Shown: positions 1 through 7,675 of the stretch, one piece after another
How positions within the stretch are numbered: the first letter of the stretch is position 1
How the letters are laid out: every line of letters starts with the position of its first letter
NCBI GenBank assembly: GCA_963646285.1
Contig: CAVIWF010000045.1
Span: forward strand, 1 to 21,951
DNA: 21,951 bases
Direction: 5' to 3'
From: CAKUFA01 sp963646285
Lineage (GTDB): Bacteria; Bacillota; Clostridia; Christensenellales; Aristaeellaceae
Notes under the pieces: model-generated
Seen by the model: the letters and a program-made list of their open reading frames with translations, nothing else
Database searches by the model: none
Told to the model about the DNA's origin: nothing
Translations under genes and position numbers: made by a program

Positions 1-94
1 GATGCTGGATTGTCTCCTTGAACCTGATCACCTTTTTCTGATCCTTGAAAATTGAAATTGAAAATTGATTTCCGTGACTGCGCCTTGCAAGGGA

Positions 95-123
95 TTGACA
101 TTTTCCATTGCTTGTGCTACAAT
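95..123 (+). promoter_or_regulatory. Promoter of the tRNA-Arg gene
   Basis: A consensus -35 hexamer TTGACA (95-100) is followed after exactly 17 bases by TACAAT (118-123), and the tRNA begins 16 bases further on. This is one of the best sigma-A-type promoters in the window, as expected for a stable RNA gene. I see no gene in bases 1-94. That stretch contains short AT-rich TTGAAA-type repeats (about 45-70) and a palindrome, CCTTGCAAGG, at 83-92. Confidence 0.85.
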
Positions 124-138
124 AAATAGGCTGTATGA

Positions 139-212
139 GCGCCTGTAGCTCAGTTGGATAGAGTGTCAGACTCCGACTCTGAAGGTCACAGGTTCGAATC
201 CTGCCAGGCGTA
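139..212 (+). tRNA. tRNA-Arg, anticodon CCG
   Basis: The sequence folds as a full cloverleaf. The acceptor stem pairs 139-145 with 205-211, ending in a G-U pair. The anticodon stem is TCAGA (166-170) with TCTGA (178-182), and the loop CTCCGAC places anticodon CCG at 173-175, reading codon CGG. The T loop is TTCGAAT (193-199). The outermost T-stem pair (188/204) is an A-C mismatch. The 3' CCA is not encoded: A212 is the discriminator and CAC follows, so CCA must be added after transcription. Confidence 0.93.
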
Positions 213-218
213 CACAAT

Positions 219-258
219 GAGACCCCCTGAATCGCAATGGTTCAGGGGGTCTCTTTTT
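219..258 (+). terminator. Rho-independent terminator of tRNA-Arg
   Basis: A perfect 13-bp inverted repeat pairs 219-231 with 241-253 around a 9-base loop. A run of T follows (254-258). It starts 7 bases after the tRNA. The region 259-395 between this terminator and the end of the convergent GH105 gene contains no gene or clear signal that I can see. Confidence 0.88.
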
Positions 259-395
259 GCATTTTGCGGGTTTCAACGAGGCAGAACATGGGCATTGAAT
301 GCTTAGGGTCTTTGCGTTTTGAACGGGTGCTATGGAATGAGAACTCCGACAAGCACGATACCAGCCCTTCTTTCCAAGATCACCTTCATCCCCCC

Positions 396-1436
396 TCACC
401 CCCGTCCCCACTTCTCCGTCAGCATCAGGAAGGTCAGTCCCTGCCCGTAGGCGGTGGGTTGAATCGGAATGGTCCGGTAGAAGTCCAGGGTGCTGCCCAT
501 GGGTGTGCCGTAGGATACGCCCATCACCGTGCCGTCGGGGGCAACCTGCTCCAGCACGCCGGCAAGGGCCTTTTCACCGGCAAGGCGGTGCTGGTCGCCC
601 AGCAAGCCGAGCCGGGCACCCTTGAGCAGGCCATAGGCGATGGCGGCAGAAGCGGAGGTTTCCAGATAGCTGTCCGGATGATCCAGCAGGGTGTGCCACA
701 GGCCGGATGCATCCTGCAGGGCAAGGAGGGCTTCGCACTGCTCCTGCCATGTCTGGAGAATCATGTCCCGCACGGCGCCCTCCGGCAGCCACTCCAGAAA
801 ATCGGCAGCACCGGCAGTGAACCAGCTGTTGCCCCGGGCCCAGAAGGCTTCTCCAAAATGATGATGGCCGATGAAGCAGAAGCCGTGGTACCACAGCCCT
901 GTGCTGGTGGCGTGGAGGTACTTGATGTGCAGCAGGAACTGATACTCCGCTTCCCTGCACATGTCCGGGTTCTCAAGCACAATGCCTGCCTGATAGAGGA
1001 ACAGACAGGTCATGTACAGGGTATCATCCCACAGCTGCTGCAGGTTTTCATCATCGGAGGTAATGTGCTGCAGTCCCCGTTCCCTGGTGCGGGGCATATC
1101 CTGCATGACCCAGTGAGCCCAATCACGGATCATGGGCAGATAGGCGGGATTCCCTGTTTCCTGATAGAGAAGGGCCATGGTCAGCATGGGGGCGGTGGTG
1201 TTCACATTCCGCAGCGGCAGCCCCTTGGCGATGTTGCGGTCATACCAGGCGATGATGTCATGGAGCACCTGCTGATTGCCGGTGGCCTTGTACAGCTTGT
1301 ACATGGCATAAACGGCCACGCCCTGGGGCCATTCCCATGTGTCCATGGTCATGTGGTCGTGAATATCCCCTGAACCGTGCACCCCTTGCAGGCGGCTGAG
1401 AACACGTGCGGTGATTTCCTGATAGTTGGGTTCCAT
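396..1436 (-). CDS. GH105-type unsaturated uronyl hydrolase (YteR/YesR-like)
   Basis: 346 residues, usual length for GH105. The family removes an unsaturated (4,5-delta) galacturonic or glucuronic acid from the non-reducing end of oligosaccharides made by polysaccharide lyases, by hydrating the double bond. Visible family blocks are NVNTTAPM (77-84), LWDDTLYM (135-142), where the Asp of DTL (D138) fits the catalytic Asp of YteR, and FWARGNSWFTAG (198-209). There is no signal peptide, so it acts in the cytoplasm on imported oligosaccharides. The ATG has a good upstream AAGGAGG on the minus strand. It is divergent from iolR and its promoter overlaps a candidate IolR box, suggesting coordinated control. 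It could prefer delta-GlcA or delta-GalA; the sequence does not tell me which. Confidence 0.85.
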   Translation of the reverse strand: MEPNYQEITARVLSRLQGVHGSGDIHDHMTMDTWEWPQGVAVYAMYKLYKATGNQQVLHDIIAWYDRNIAKGLPLRNVNTTAPMLTMALLYQETGNPAYLPMIRDWAHWVMQDMPRTRERGLQHITSDDENLQQLWDDTLYMTCLFLYQAGIVLENPDMCREAEYQFLLHIKYLHATSTGLWYHGFCFIGHHHFGEAFWARGNSWFTAGAADFLEWLPEGAVRDMILQTWQEQCEALLALQDASGLWHTLLDHPDSYLETSASAAIAYGLLKGARLGLLGDQHRLAGEKALAGVLEQVAPDGTVMGVSYGTPMGSTLDFYRTIPIQPTAYGQGLTFLMLTEKWGRG

Positions 1437-1485
1437 TTGACTAGCCTCCTTGTCCGATGTGTGCTTGAACGTACAACCTGATCAT

Positions 1486-1514
1486 AGTATAGCAGATGGT
1501 GCATGGAAAATCAA
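1486..1514 (-). promoter_or_regulatory. Promoter of the GH105 gene
   Basis: Read on the minus strand, TTGATT (1514-1509) and TATACT (1491-1486) are separated by 17 bases. The start codon at 1436 lies about 50 bases downstream. The -35 element lies inside a candidate IolR box (1508-1518). Confidence 0.7.
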
Positions 1515-1542
1515 TCAACAACACAAAAAATTACCCAAAAGT
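1508..1542. promoter_or_regulatory. Candidate IolR operator pair
   Basis: Two 11-mers in the divergent region, AAATCAATCAA (1508-1518) and TACCCAAAAGT (1532-1542), each match 10 of 11 positions of the Bacillus subtilis IolR box as I recall it (WRAYCAADARD, in tandem direct repeat). They face the same way and start 24 bases apart. The first covers the GH105 -35 element; both lie just upstream of the iolR -35. Binding is an inference from motif similarity only. Confidence 0.4.
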
Positions 1543-1556
1543 CGCCCATTTTACCC

Positions 1557-1585
1557 TTTACTTTTGCTCAAAAACATGATAAGAT
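1557..1585 (+). promoter_or_regulatory. Promoter of iolR and the iol operon
   Basis: TTTACT (1557-1562) and TAAGAT (1580-1585) are separated by 17 bases, about 30 bases before the iolR start codon. The match to sigma-A consensus is moderate. I see no better promoter before iolJ, so this probably drives the whole unit. Confidence 0.55.
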
Positions 1586-1616
1586 AAATCTGTGAGTAAG
1601 GTATGGAGATGGAACA

Positions 1617-2384
1617 ATGAAAAATACAAGGTTAATTGAAATGGAAAAAATGATCGCAAAAAACGGAACGGTTTCCATGACGGAGCTTTGCGAGCATTTC
1701 CAGGTATCCATGAACACCGTCCGCCGTGATATTGCGGAGCTGAAGCGCCGGGGCGAAATTGAGAAGGTTTATGGCGGCGTTTCCGCTGTGAAGAGCGGGC
1801 AGGAGCATCTCAGCTCCTATGAGGAGCGGACCCAGGTAGGGGAGGCATCGAAGCGGGCTATTTGCCGCAAGGCTGCCGAGCGGATTCAGGCGGGGGACAT
1901 TATTTTTGTGGATTCCGGCACAACAACGGTGCATCTGCCGGATTGTCTGGCAAATTTAAGCGAAGTCACCATTGTGACCAACAATCTTGCCCTGGTGCAG
2001 CGGGCCATTCCCTATGAGAACCTGCGGGTGATCGTTCTGCCGGGGCAGCTGCGCAGGAAGACCAATTCCCTCACCGGCCTGGATGCCATCAGCAACCTGC
2101 GGCAGTACAACGTGCAGAAGGCCTTCCTTGCCACAACGGGCACCACCCAGGACGGGGTGACCAATTCTTCATCCCAGGAGCTGGAAATCAAGCGCACCGC
2201 CATTGCCTGCAGTCAGGAAAAAATTCTGCTGCTGGGGGCGGAAAAATTCGGCCATCCCGGGCTGATAACCTACGGCAAGTTCACCGATTTTGATTACATC
2301 GTAACCGACGGCACACCTCAGCAGCCCTATCTGGATGCCATTCGGCAGGCAGGGGCGGAGCTGATGATTGCCGAGCAGTCATAA
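1617..2384 (+). CDS. iolR: DeoR-family transcriptional regulator, probable IolR
   Basis: 255 residues, normal for DeoR regulators. Residues 1-56 form the winged helix-turn-helix, with the DeoR signature around VSMNTVRRDIAELKRRGEIEK (30-50) and a wing ending in VYGGV. The rest is a DeoRC sensor domain; VDSGTTTVHL is the typical sugar-phosphate-binding loop, related to ribose-5-phosphate isomerase. In Bacillus the iol operon is repressed by a DeoR protein released by the phosphorylated intermediate made by IolC, and this gene is the first of the unit, 30 bases before iolJ. By position it should control the operon and perhaps the divergent GH105 gene. The ribosome site GGAGATGG before ATG 1617 is moderate. 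Family assignment is secure; the inositol-specific role is inferred from context. Confidence 0.85.
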   Translation: MKNTRLIEMEKMIAKNGTVSMTELCEHFQVSMNTVRRDIAELKRRGEIEKVYGGVSAVKSGQEHLSSYEERTQVGEASKRAICRKAAERIQAGDIIFVDSGTTTVHLPDCLANLSEVTIVTNNLALVQRAIPYENLRVIVLPGQLRRKTNSLTGLDAISNLRQYNVQKAFLATTGTTQDGVTNSSSQELEIKRTAIACSQEKILLLGAEKFGHPGLITYGKFTDFDYIVTDGTPQQPYLDAIRQAGAELMIAEQS

Positions 2385-2414
2385 GAAATCAACAACAGGA
2401 GGTGTTGAGGATCC

Positions 2415-3245
2415 ATGCCACTTGCCAATATGAGGGATTTGATTGCACAGGCTGGACAGCAGCAGCGGGCGGTGGGAGCCTTCAATGTCTCCAGCATTGA
2501 AATGATCTGCGGGGCAGTGCAGGCAGCGGAGGAAATGCACACCCCCATTATCATTCAGGTTGCCCAGGTACGCCTGCCCACAACGCCTCTGGCGGTGTAC
2601 GGCCCTGCCATGCGTGCAGCGGCGGAGCAGGCCAGGGTGCCGGTAGCCCTGCATCTTGACCATGCAGCCACCATGGACTGCATTGCCCAGGCACTGGACT
2701 TGGGCTTCACCTCGGTCATGTATGACGGCTCGGCGCTGCCCCTTGAGGAGAACATTGCAAACACGAAGCATGTGGTCGACATGGCGGCAAAGTACGGTGC
2801 CGCCGTGGAGGCGGAGGTGGGCAGCCTTGGCCGCACGGAGGCCGGGGAGCATGTGAAAGCCTGCTACACCGACCCGGAGGATGCGGTACGCTTTGCAGCG
2901 GAAACCCGGGTGGATGCGCTGGCAGTCGCCATTGGCAATGCCCACGGCGTTTACGCAGGCACCCCCGTATTCCACTTCGAGGTGCTGGATGCCATCCGGC
3001 AAAGGTGCGTCACCCCCTTGGTGCTCCATGGGGGTACCGGCTCCAGCGAAGCAAACTTCCGGCGCTGCATTGCATGCGGTGTAAGGAAAATCAACATTGC
3101 CACGGCGATTTTCATGGCGTCTGCCCATGCGGCTCAGGAGGCAGCACCGGGGGGATGGTTTGCCATGTCCGGCGCCATGACCCAGGCAGTCAAGCAGACG
3201 GTGAAAGAACACATTGCCATCTTCGGCATTGCAAAGGAAGCATAA
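2415..3245 (+). CDS. iolJ: Class II aldolase, probable 6-phospho-5-dehydro-2-deoxy-D-gluconate aldolase
   Basis: 276 residues, a class II (zinc) fructose-bisphosphate-aldolase-family protein. Catalytic and metal residues are visible: LDHAA with D82 and H83, the YDGS block (103-106), VEAEVG (131-136), H177 in AIGNAHG, H205 in LHGGTG, and KINIAT (225-230) for phosphate binding. In an iol operon this enzyme splits 2-deoxy-5-keto-gluconate 6-phosphate into dihydroxyacetone phosphate and malonate semialdehyde. Sequence alone cannot exclude a tagatose-bisphosphate aldolase (GatY/KbaY), but lying directly between iolR and iolC strongly favours IolJ. An AGGAGGT ribosome site precedes ATG 2415. The 30-base spacer after iolR carries AATCAACAACA, an 11-mer also found in the iolR promoter region. 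Confidence 0.88.
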   Translation: MPLANMRDLIAQAGQQQRAVGAFNVSSIEMICGAVQAAEEMHTPIIIQVAQVRLPTTPLAVYGPAMRAAAEQARVPVALHLDHAATMDCIAQALDLGFTSVMYDGSALPLEENIANTKHVVDMAAKYGAAVEAEVGSLGRTEAGEHVKACYTDPEDAVRFAAETRVDALAVAIGNAHGVYAGTPVFHFEVLDAIRQRCVTPLVLHGGTGSSEANFRRCIACGVRKINIATAIFMASAHAAQEAAPGGWFAMSGAMTQAVKQTVKEHIAIFGIAKEA

Positions 3246-3278
3246 ACCATCGGCAAACCGAGAAAGGAGCGCTTTCCC

Positions 3279-4286
3279 ATGCTGTTTACGGAAGCATCAC
3301 GGCCACTTGACATCATCCCTGTGGGGCGGATTGCCATTGATTTCAACCCCACGGACATGAACCGTCCCCTCTCCCAAAGCGAGCATTTCAACAAGTATCT
3401 GGGCGGCAGCCCGGCGAACATTGCCGTCGGCATGGCACGGCTGGGGCGGAAAGTCGGTTTCCTGGCACGGATCAGCGACGATGCATTCGGCGACTTTGTG
3501 GAGCAGTATTTTCAAAACGAAGGCATTGATGTCAGTCATGTCCGGCGGTGCGAGCACGGCGAAAAGCTGGGGCTGACCTTCACGGAGATTCTTTCCCCCA
3601 CCCAGTCCAGCATCCTGATGTACCGGGAGGGTGTGGCGGACCTGATGCTCCATCCCGATGACGTGGATGAAGCCTACATTGCATCCACCAAGGCGCTGCT
3701 CATCAGCGGCACAAGCCTGTGCTGCAGCCCCACCCGGGAGGCAGCATTCAAGGCTCTGACCTTTGCCAGACGCACCGGCACCACGGTGATCTTCGATGCG
3801 GACTACCGTGCCTATACCTGGAAGAACAAGGATGAAATCTCCATCTATACGGCCATGACGGCGGAAAAGAGCGACATCATTCTGGGCTCCCGGGAGGAGT
3901 TCGACCTTATGGAGCGGCTCCTGGGGCTGGACGGTACCGACCGGAGCAGTGCCGACTACTGGCTGAACAAGGGGGCAAAGCTGCTGATTATCAAGCACGG
4001 CAAGGAAGGCTCCAGGGCGTACACGGCGGACAGTGCGTGGAGCGTCAAGCCTTTCCCTGTGGCGGCACTCAAGGGCTTCGGCGGCGGCGACGGCTATGCC
4101 TCGGCCTGCCTCCATGGGCTGATGACCGGGAAGGAACTGCCTGAAGCACTGGAAATGGGCAGCGCATCGGCAGCCATGCTGGTGGCAAGCCATGCCTGTT
4201 CCCGGGATATGCCGGACGAGGCATCACTGATGGCTTTCATCAAGGAGAAAAAGGCACAATACGGCGATATGGTTACAAAGCTATAA
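3279..4286 (+). CDS. iolC: 5-dehydro-2-deoxygluconokinase
   Basis: 335 residues, a PfkB/ribokinase-family sugar kinase of normal IolC length. It phosphorylates 5-dehydro-2-deoxy-D-gluconate, giving the aldolase substrate and, in Bacillus, the IolR inducer. The N-terminal PfkB block is LGGSPANIAVGMARLG (41-56). The C-terminal nucleotide block is GFGGGDGYASACL (266-278), with D271 as the expected catalytic base. The anion-hole motif reads GGGD where PfkB kinases nearly always have GAGD, a conservative change worth noting. The start has AAAGGAG about 10 bases upstream and follows iolJ by 33 bases. Identification is firm from family and operon position. Confidence 0.92.
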   Translation: MLFTEASRPLDIIPVGRIAIDFNPTDMNRPLSQSEHFNKYLGGSPANIAVGMARLGRKVGFLARISDDAFGDFVEQYFQNEGIDVSHVRRCEHGEKLGLTFTEILSPTQSSILMYREGVADLMLHPDDVDEAYIASTKALLISGTSLCCSPTREAAFKALTFARRTGTTVIFDADYRAYTWKNKDEISIYTAMTAEKSDIILGSREEFDLMERLLGLDGTDRSSADYWLNKGAKLLIIKHGKEGSRAYTADSAWSVKPFPVAALKGFGGGDGYASACLHGLMTGKELPEALEMGSASAAMLVASHACSRDMPDEASLMAFIKEKKAQYGDMVTKL

Positions 4287-4307
4287 AGCGATACAAAGGA
4301 GCGTGCG

Positions 4308-5813
4308 ATGATGCAGACCCTGAAACCTTTCATCAATGGGCAGTTTGTGGATTCTGAATGTGAAAAGTACCATGACATTTTCGACCCGTCTACGGGGGAC
4401 GTGATCGCACGTGTGCCCAACTGCACGAAGGCGGAAATGGAATCGGCCATTGAGGCGGCCAAAACTGCCTTCCCCGCATGGAGCGCAACGCCGGTGCGCA
4501 AGCGTGCCCAGCTGATGCTGAAGCTGCGGGAGCTGATCGTCCGTGATATGGATGCCCTGACCCTGCTGTGTGCAACGGAAAACGGCAAGACCCTGGCCGA
4601 GGCGGCAGGGGACGTGGGCAAGGCACTGGAAATGACCGAACTGGCGGCCAATGCGCCCATGCAGCTCATGGGGGACAGTCTGATGAACACCTCCACCGGC
4701 TATGATACCACCACGTACCGGGAGCCCATTGGCGTATTCGGCGGCATTGCACCCTGGAATTTCCCTGCCATGATTCCCGTGGGCTGGATGGCGCCCCTGT
4801 GCATCGTCTGCGGCAACACCTTCGTGCTGAAGCCTGCCAGCACAACGCCCATGACCAGCCTGAAGTTTGCCGAATTGTACAAGGAAGCCGGATTCCCGGA
4901 TGGTGTGCTGAACATTGTGCCCTGCTCCCGCAACGAGGCAGAACTGCTGCTGACCCATCCGGATGTGAAGGGCATTACCTTTGTGGGCAGCACATCGGTG
5001 GGCAAGCACGTTTATGAAACGGCGGCGGCTCACGGCAAGCGGGTGCAGGCACTGTGCGAGGCGAAGAACCATGCCCTGGTATTGCGGGATGCGCCCATTA
5101 CCCGGACGGCGGCAGGCATCATGAATTCCGCATTCGGCTGCGCTGGAGAGCGGTGCATGGCACTGCCGGCAGTGGTGGTGGAAGAAGCCATTGCGGACCA
5201 GCTGGTGGCAGAACTTGTTCGCCTGTGCAAGCAGCAAAAGGTGGGTCCTGCCTATGACAAGACCTCGAAGCTGGGACCTGTGGGCTCGGCTTCCCACATG
5301 AAGTTTGTGACGGACTGGATCGCCAAGGGCGTGGAGGAAGGCGCAGAGCTGGTGCTGGACGGCAGGCAGGTGCAGGTGCCCGGCTACGAGCATGGCTATT
5401 ACATTGGCCACACCATTTTCGACCATGTAACGCCGGAGATGACCATTGGCCAGCGGGAAGTGTTCGGTCCGGTGCTGTGCATCAAGCGGGTCAAGGACTT
5501 TGAGGAAGGCCTTGCCCTGATGAACGCTAACCCCTTCGCCAACGGCAGCGTGATTTTCACCCAGAATGGCTATTACGCCCGTGAGTTTGCCCGCCGGACG
5601 GATGGGGGCATGGTGGGCGTGAACGTGGGCATTCCTGTGCCCATTGGGGTATTCTCCTTCACGGGGCATAAGCAGAGCTTCTTTGGCGACCTGCACTGCC
5701 ATGGGAAGGATGCGTTCCGTTTCTACACGGAAACGAAAACCGTTACCACCCGCTGGTTCGATGAAGAGGAAATGCAGAAGGAACACGTTGATTCCTGGGA
5801 TGGTTCCCTGTAA
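4308..5813 (+). CDS. iolA: Methylmalonate/malonate-semialdehyde dehydrogenase (acylating)
   Basis: 501 residues, an aldehyde dehydrogenase of the MmsA/IolA subgroup. It converts malonate semialdehyde, NAD and CoA to acetyl-CoA and CO2, ending the inositol pathway. Visible features are the NAD-fold block APWNFPAMIPVGW (148-160), FVGSTSVGKHVYE (225-237), the catalytic cysteine C283 in AGERCMA, and the subgroup C-terminus with FTGHKQSFFGDLHCHGKD. The usual small-residue pair in ALxGAKNH is replaced by Cys-Glu (250-251, ALCEAKNH), and the usual Trp before K.SFFG is His. It is therefore a divergent member; activity is still likely because the cysteine and surrounding block are intact. AAAGGAG precedes ATG 4308, and a second ATG follows immediately. 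Confidence 0.9.
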   Translation: MMQTLKPFINGQFVDSECEKYHDIFDPSTGDVIARVPNCTKAEMESAIEAAKTAFPAWSATPVRKRAQLMLKLRELIVRDMDALTLLCATENGKTLAEAAGDVGKALEMTELAANAPMQLMGDSLMNTSTGYDTTTYREPIGVFGGIAPWNFPAMIPVGWMAPLCIVCGNTFVLKPASTTPMTSLKFAELYKEAGFPDGVLNIVPCSRNEAELLLTHPDVKGITFVGSTSVGKHVYETAAAHGKRVQALCEAKNHALVLRDAPITRTAAGIMNSAFGCAGERCMALPAVVVEEAIADQLVAELVRLCKQQKVGPAYDKTSKLGPVGSASHMKFVTDWIAKGVEEGAELVLDGRQVQVPGYEHGYYIGHTIFDHVTPEMTIGQREVFGPVLCIKRVKDFEEGLALMNANPFANGSVIFTQNGYYAREFARRTDGGMVGVNVGIPVPIGVFSFTGHKQSFFGDLHCHGKDAFRFYTETKTVTTRWFDEEEMQKEHVDSWDGSL

Positions 5814-5846
5814 CTTGGCAGGGATGAGAAAAGGAGGATGGTTGTC

Positions 5847-6866
5847 ATGAAAAAGCTTCGCATCGGTATTGTAGGCGCCGGCCGGATCGGCAATGTTCAC
5901 GCACAGTCCATCACATACCATATTCCTGAGGCAGAAGTTGTCTGTGTGACGGACGTTAACGAGGAGGCAGCGAAGAAGCTGGCGGAGCGCTTCGGCGTGC
6001 CGAAATACGGCAAGGATTATCGGATGATCATTGATGATCCGGACATTGACGCTGTGCTGGTGTGTTCCCCCACGCCCACCCATGCGGACATTGCCATGGC
6101 CGCCATGGAGGCAGGCAAGGATGTTTTCTGCGAAAAGCCGGTGGACTTGACCATTGAGAAGATCAAGAAGACGGCAGAGGTGGCCAGGGAAACGGGCAGA
6201 AAGCTGCAAATCGGCTTCAACCGGCGCTTTGACCACAATCATGGCCAGGTGCAGAAGCTGGCACAGGATGGCAGCCTGGGCAGGATCGAGCTGATCAAGA
6301 TCACCTCCCGGGATCCCGAACCGCCGTCTCCCGAATATGCCGCATCCTCTGGCGGACTGTATATCGACATGATGATTCACGATTTCGATATGGCCATGTT
6401 CCTTGCCGGCTGTGATGTAACGGAAGTGTATGCCCTGGGCACAAGCCTTGTGGATCCCCGCATTGGGGAAGCAGGGGATGTGGACACCGCCATTGTGACG
6501 CTGACGTTCGCCAATGGTGCCCTTGGGGTCATTGATAACAGCCGCCGGGCAGCCTACGGCTATGATCAGCGGGTGGAAGTGTTCGGCAGCCTGGGCATGG
6601 CAGCGGACGAAAATGACGGCGACACCACGGTGCGTGTATCCACCGCAGCAGGCGTTATGAGCGACAAGCCCCAGTTCTTCTTCCTGGAACGGTACATGGG
6701 CTCCTTCATTGCGGAAATGAAGCAGTTCATCCATGCCATTGAAACGGATAGCGATGTGCCGGTGGGCATCCATGCAGGGCTTATGAGCGTTGTGCTGGCA
6801 AAGGCAGCCAAGAAGTCCCTGGATGAGAAACGCCCGGTGAAGATTTCCGAAATACTGGAGGCATGA
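5847..6866 (+). CDS. iolG: Myo-inositol 2-dehydrogenase
   Basis: 339 residues, GFO/IDH/MocA-family oxidoreductase that oxidises myo-inositol to 2-keto-myo-inositol (scyllo-inosose) with NAD, the first pathway step. The N-terminal Rossmann fold carries GIVGAGRIG. The catalytic lysine is K97 in CEKP, and D174 and H178 in YIDMMIHDFD complete the triad, matching the known IolG arrangement. An ATG at 5838 is in frame but directly touches the AAGGAGG (5831-5837), so the ATG at 5847, nine bases downstream, is the better start and gives the usual length. Within this operon IolG is near certain, though the enzyme may also accept scyllo- or D-chiro-inositol. Confidence 0.92.
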   Translation: MKKLRIGIVGAGRIGNVHAQSITYHIPEAEVVCVTDVNEEAAKKLAERFGVPKYGKDYRMIIDDPDIDAVLVCSPTPTHADIAMAAMEAGKDVFCEKPVDLTIEKIKKTAEVARETGRKLQIGFNRRFDHNHGQVQKLAQDGSLGRIELIKITSRDPEPPSPEYAASSGGLYIDMMIHDFDMAMFLAGCDVTEVYALGTSLVDPRIGEAGDVDTAIVTLTFANGALGVIDNSRRAAYGYDQRVEVFGSLGMAADENDGDTTVRVSTAAGVMSDKPQFFFLERYMGSFIAEMKQFIHAIETDSDVPVGIHAGLMSVVLAKAAKKSLDEKRPVKISEILEA

Positions 6867-6868
6867 GC

Positions 6869-7675
6869 ATGGATTTGATGACACGTGCCCATGGCCAGCT
6901 GCCCCAGGGCTATACCCCGCTGGCAGAAATGCATGGTATCCATGCAGAAATGCTGATGGATTTCGGCGTGCTTCGGCTGAAGAAGGGCGAAAGCTGGACG
7001 GAAACCCAGCCGCTGGAGAAGGCTTACCTGCTGGTGCAGGGATGCGTGCGCTTCACCTGGGAAAATCAGCAGCATGAGGAAATGCGGGAAAACTGCTTCG
7101 ATGTGCCGCCTACGGCGCTCCATGTGTGCCGAGAGGTGACGGTAACGCTGGAGTGCTTATCCGATACGTGCGAAATTGACATTCTCCGCACGGATAACGA
7201 GAAGGTATTCCCCTCCAAAATGTACCTGCCCAGCGATACGCCGGATGAATACCGGGGTGCAGGCACCATGCATGAAGCAAGCACACGCATTGTCCGTACC
7301 ATTTTCGATGACCGGAATGCGCCCTATGCCAATCTTGTGCTGGGGGAGGTTATTGGCTTCCCGGGCAAGTGGTCCAGCTTCCCGCCCCATCATCATCCCC
7401 AGCCGGAAATCTACTATTACAAGTTGAACCCTGCAAACGGCTTTGCCTATGCCGAGGTAGGGGAAGATGTGCTCAAGGTACACGACAGCGACACTGTGTT
7501 TATTCAGCCGGGGCTGACCCATCCCCAGAGCACGCCGCCGGGCTATGCCCTGTGGTACCTGTGGGGCATCCGCCATCTGGACGGCGACCGCTACGGCACG
7601 CCCACCTTTGTGCCGGAGCACCTGTGGGTGCAGCAGCCCGGACAGGCCTATTGGGGGGATGATCACCATGACTGA
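6869..7675 (+). CDS. iolB: 5-deoxy-glucuronate isomerase
   Basis: 268 residues from this start; the family is about 270. IolB isomerises 5-deoxy-glucuronate to 5-dehydro-2-deoxy-D-gluconate, the IolC substrate. It is a two-cupin (KduI/IolB) protein. The metal-binding set is visible in the C-terminal cupin: H174 and H176 in FPPHHHPQPE, E180, and H218 in GLTHPQ, followed by the conserved block ALWYLWGIRHLDGD. An ATG at 6863 overlaps the iolG stop but lies only one base from the GGAGG (6857-6861); ATG 6869, seven bases away, is preferred. Its 3' end overlaps iolD by 8 bases, so the two are translationally coupled. Confidence 0.92.
   Translation: MDLMTRAHGQLPQGYTPLAEMHGIHAEMLMDFGVLRLKKGESWTETQPLEKAYLLVQGCVRFTWENQQHEEMRENCFDVPPTALHVCREVTVTLECLSDTCEIDILRTDNEKVFPSKMYLPSDTPDEYRGAGTMHEASTRIVRTIFDDRNAPYANLVLGEVIGFPGKWSSFPPHHHPQPEIYYYKLNPANGFAYAEVGEDVLKVHDSDTVFIQPGLTHPQSTPPGYALWYLWGIRHLDGDRYGTPTFVPEHLWVQQPGQAYWGDDHHD

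Noticed and set aside
139..212. tRNA-Arg as an integration site for a genomic island
   Set aside because: No integrase, and I found no repeat of the tRNA 3' end elsewhere in the window.
237..1373. 378-codon plus-strand frame opposite the GH105 gene
   Set aside because: Antisense shadow beginning inside the tRNA terminator; no family features.
1437..1616. Catabolite-repression (CcpA) site near iolR
   Set aside because: No stretch fits the usual cre pattern well enough to report.
4281..6884. 867-codon open frame on the minus strand across iolC end, iolA and iolG
   Set aside because: It lies antisense to genes with clear family motifs, has a Cys/His/Gly-rich composition typical of a GC-rich shadow frame, no recognisable domain and no ribosome site.
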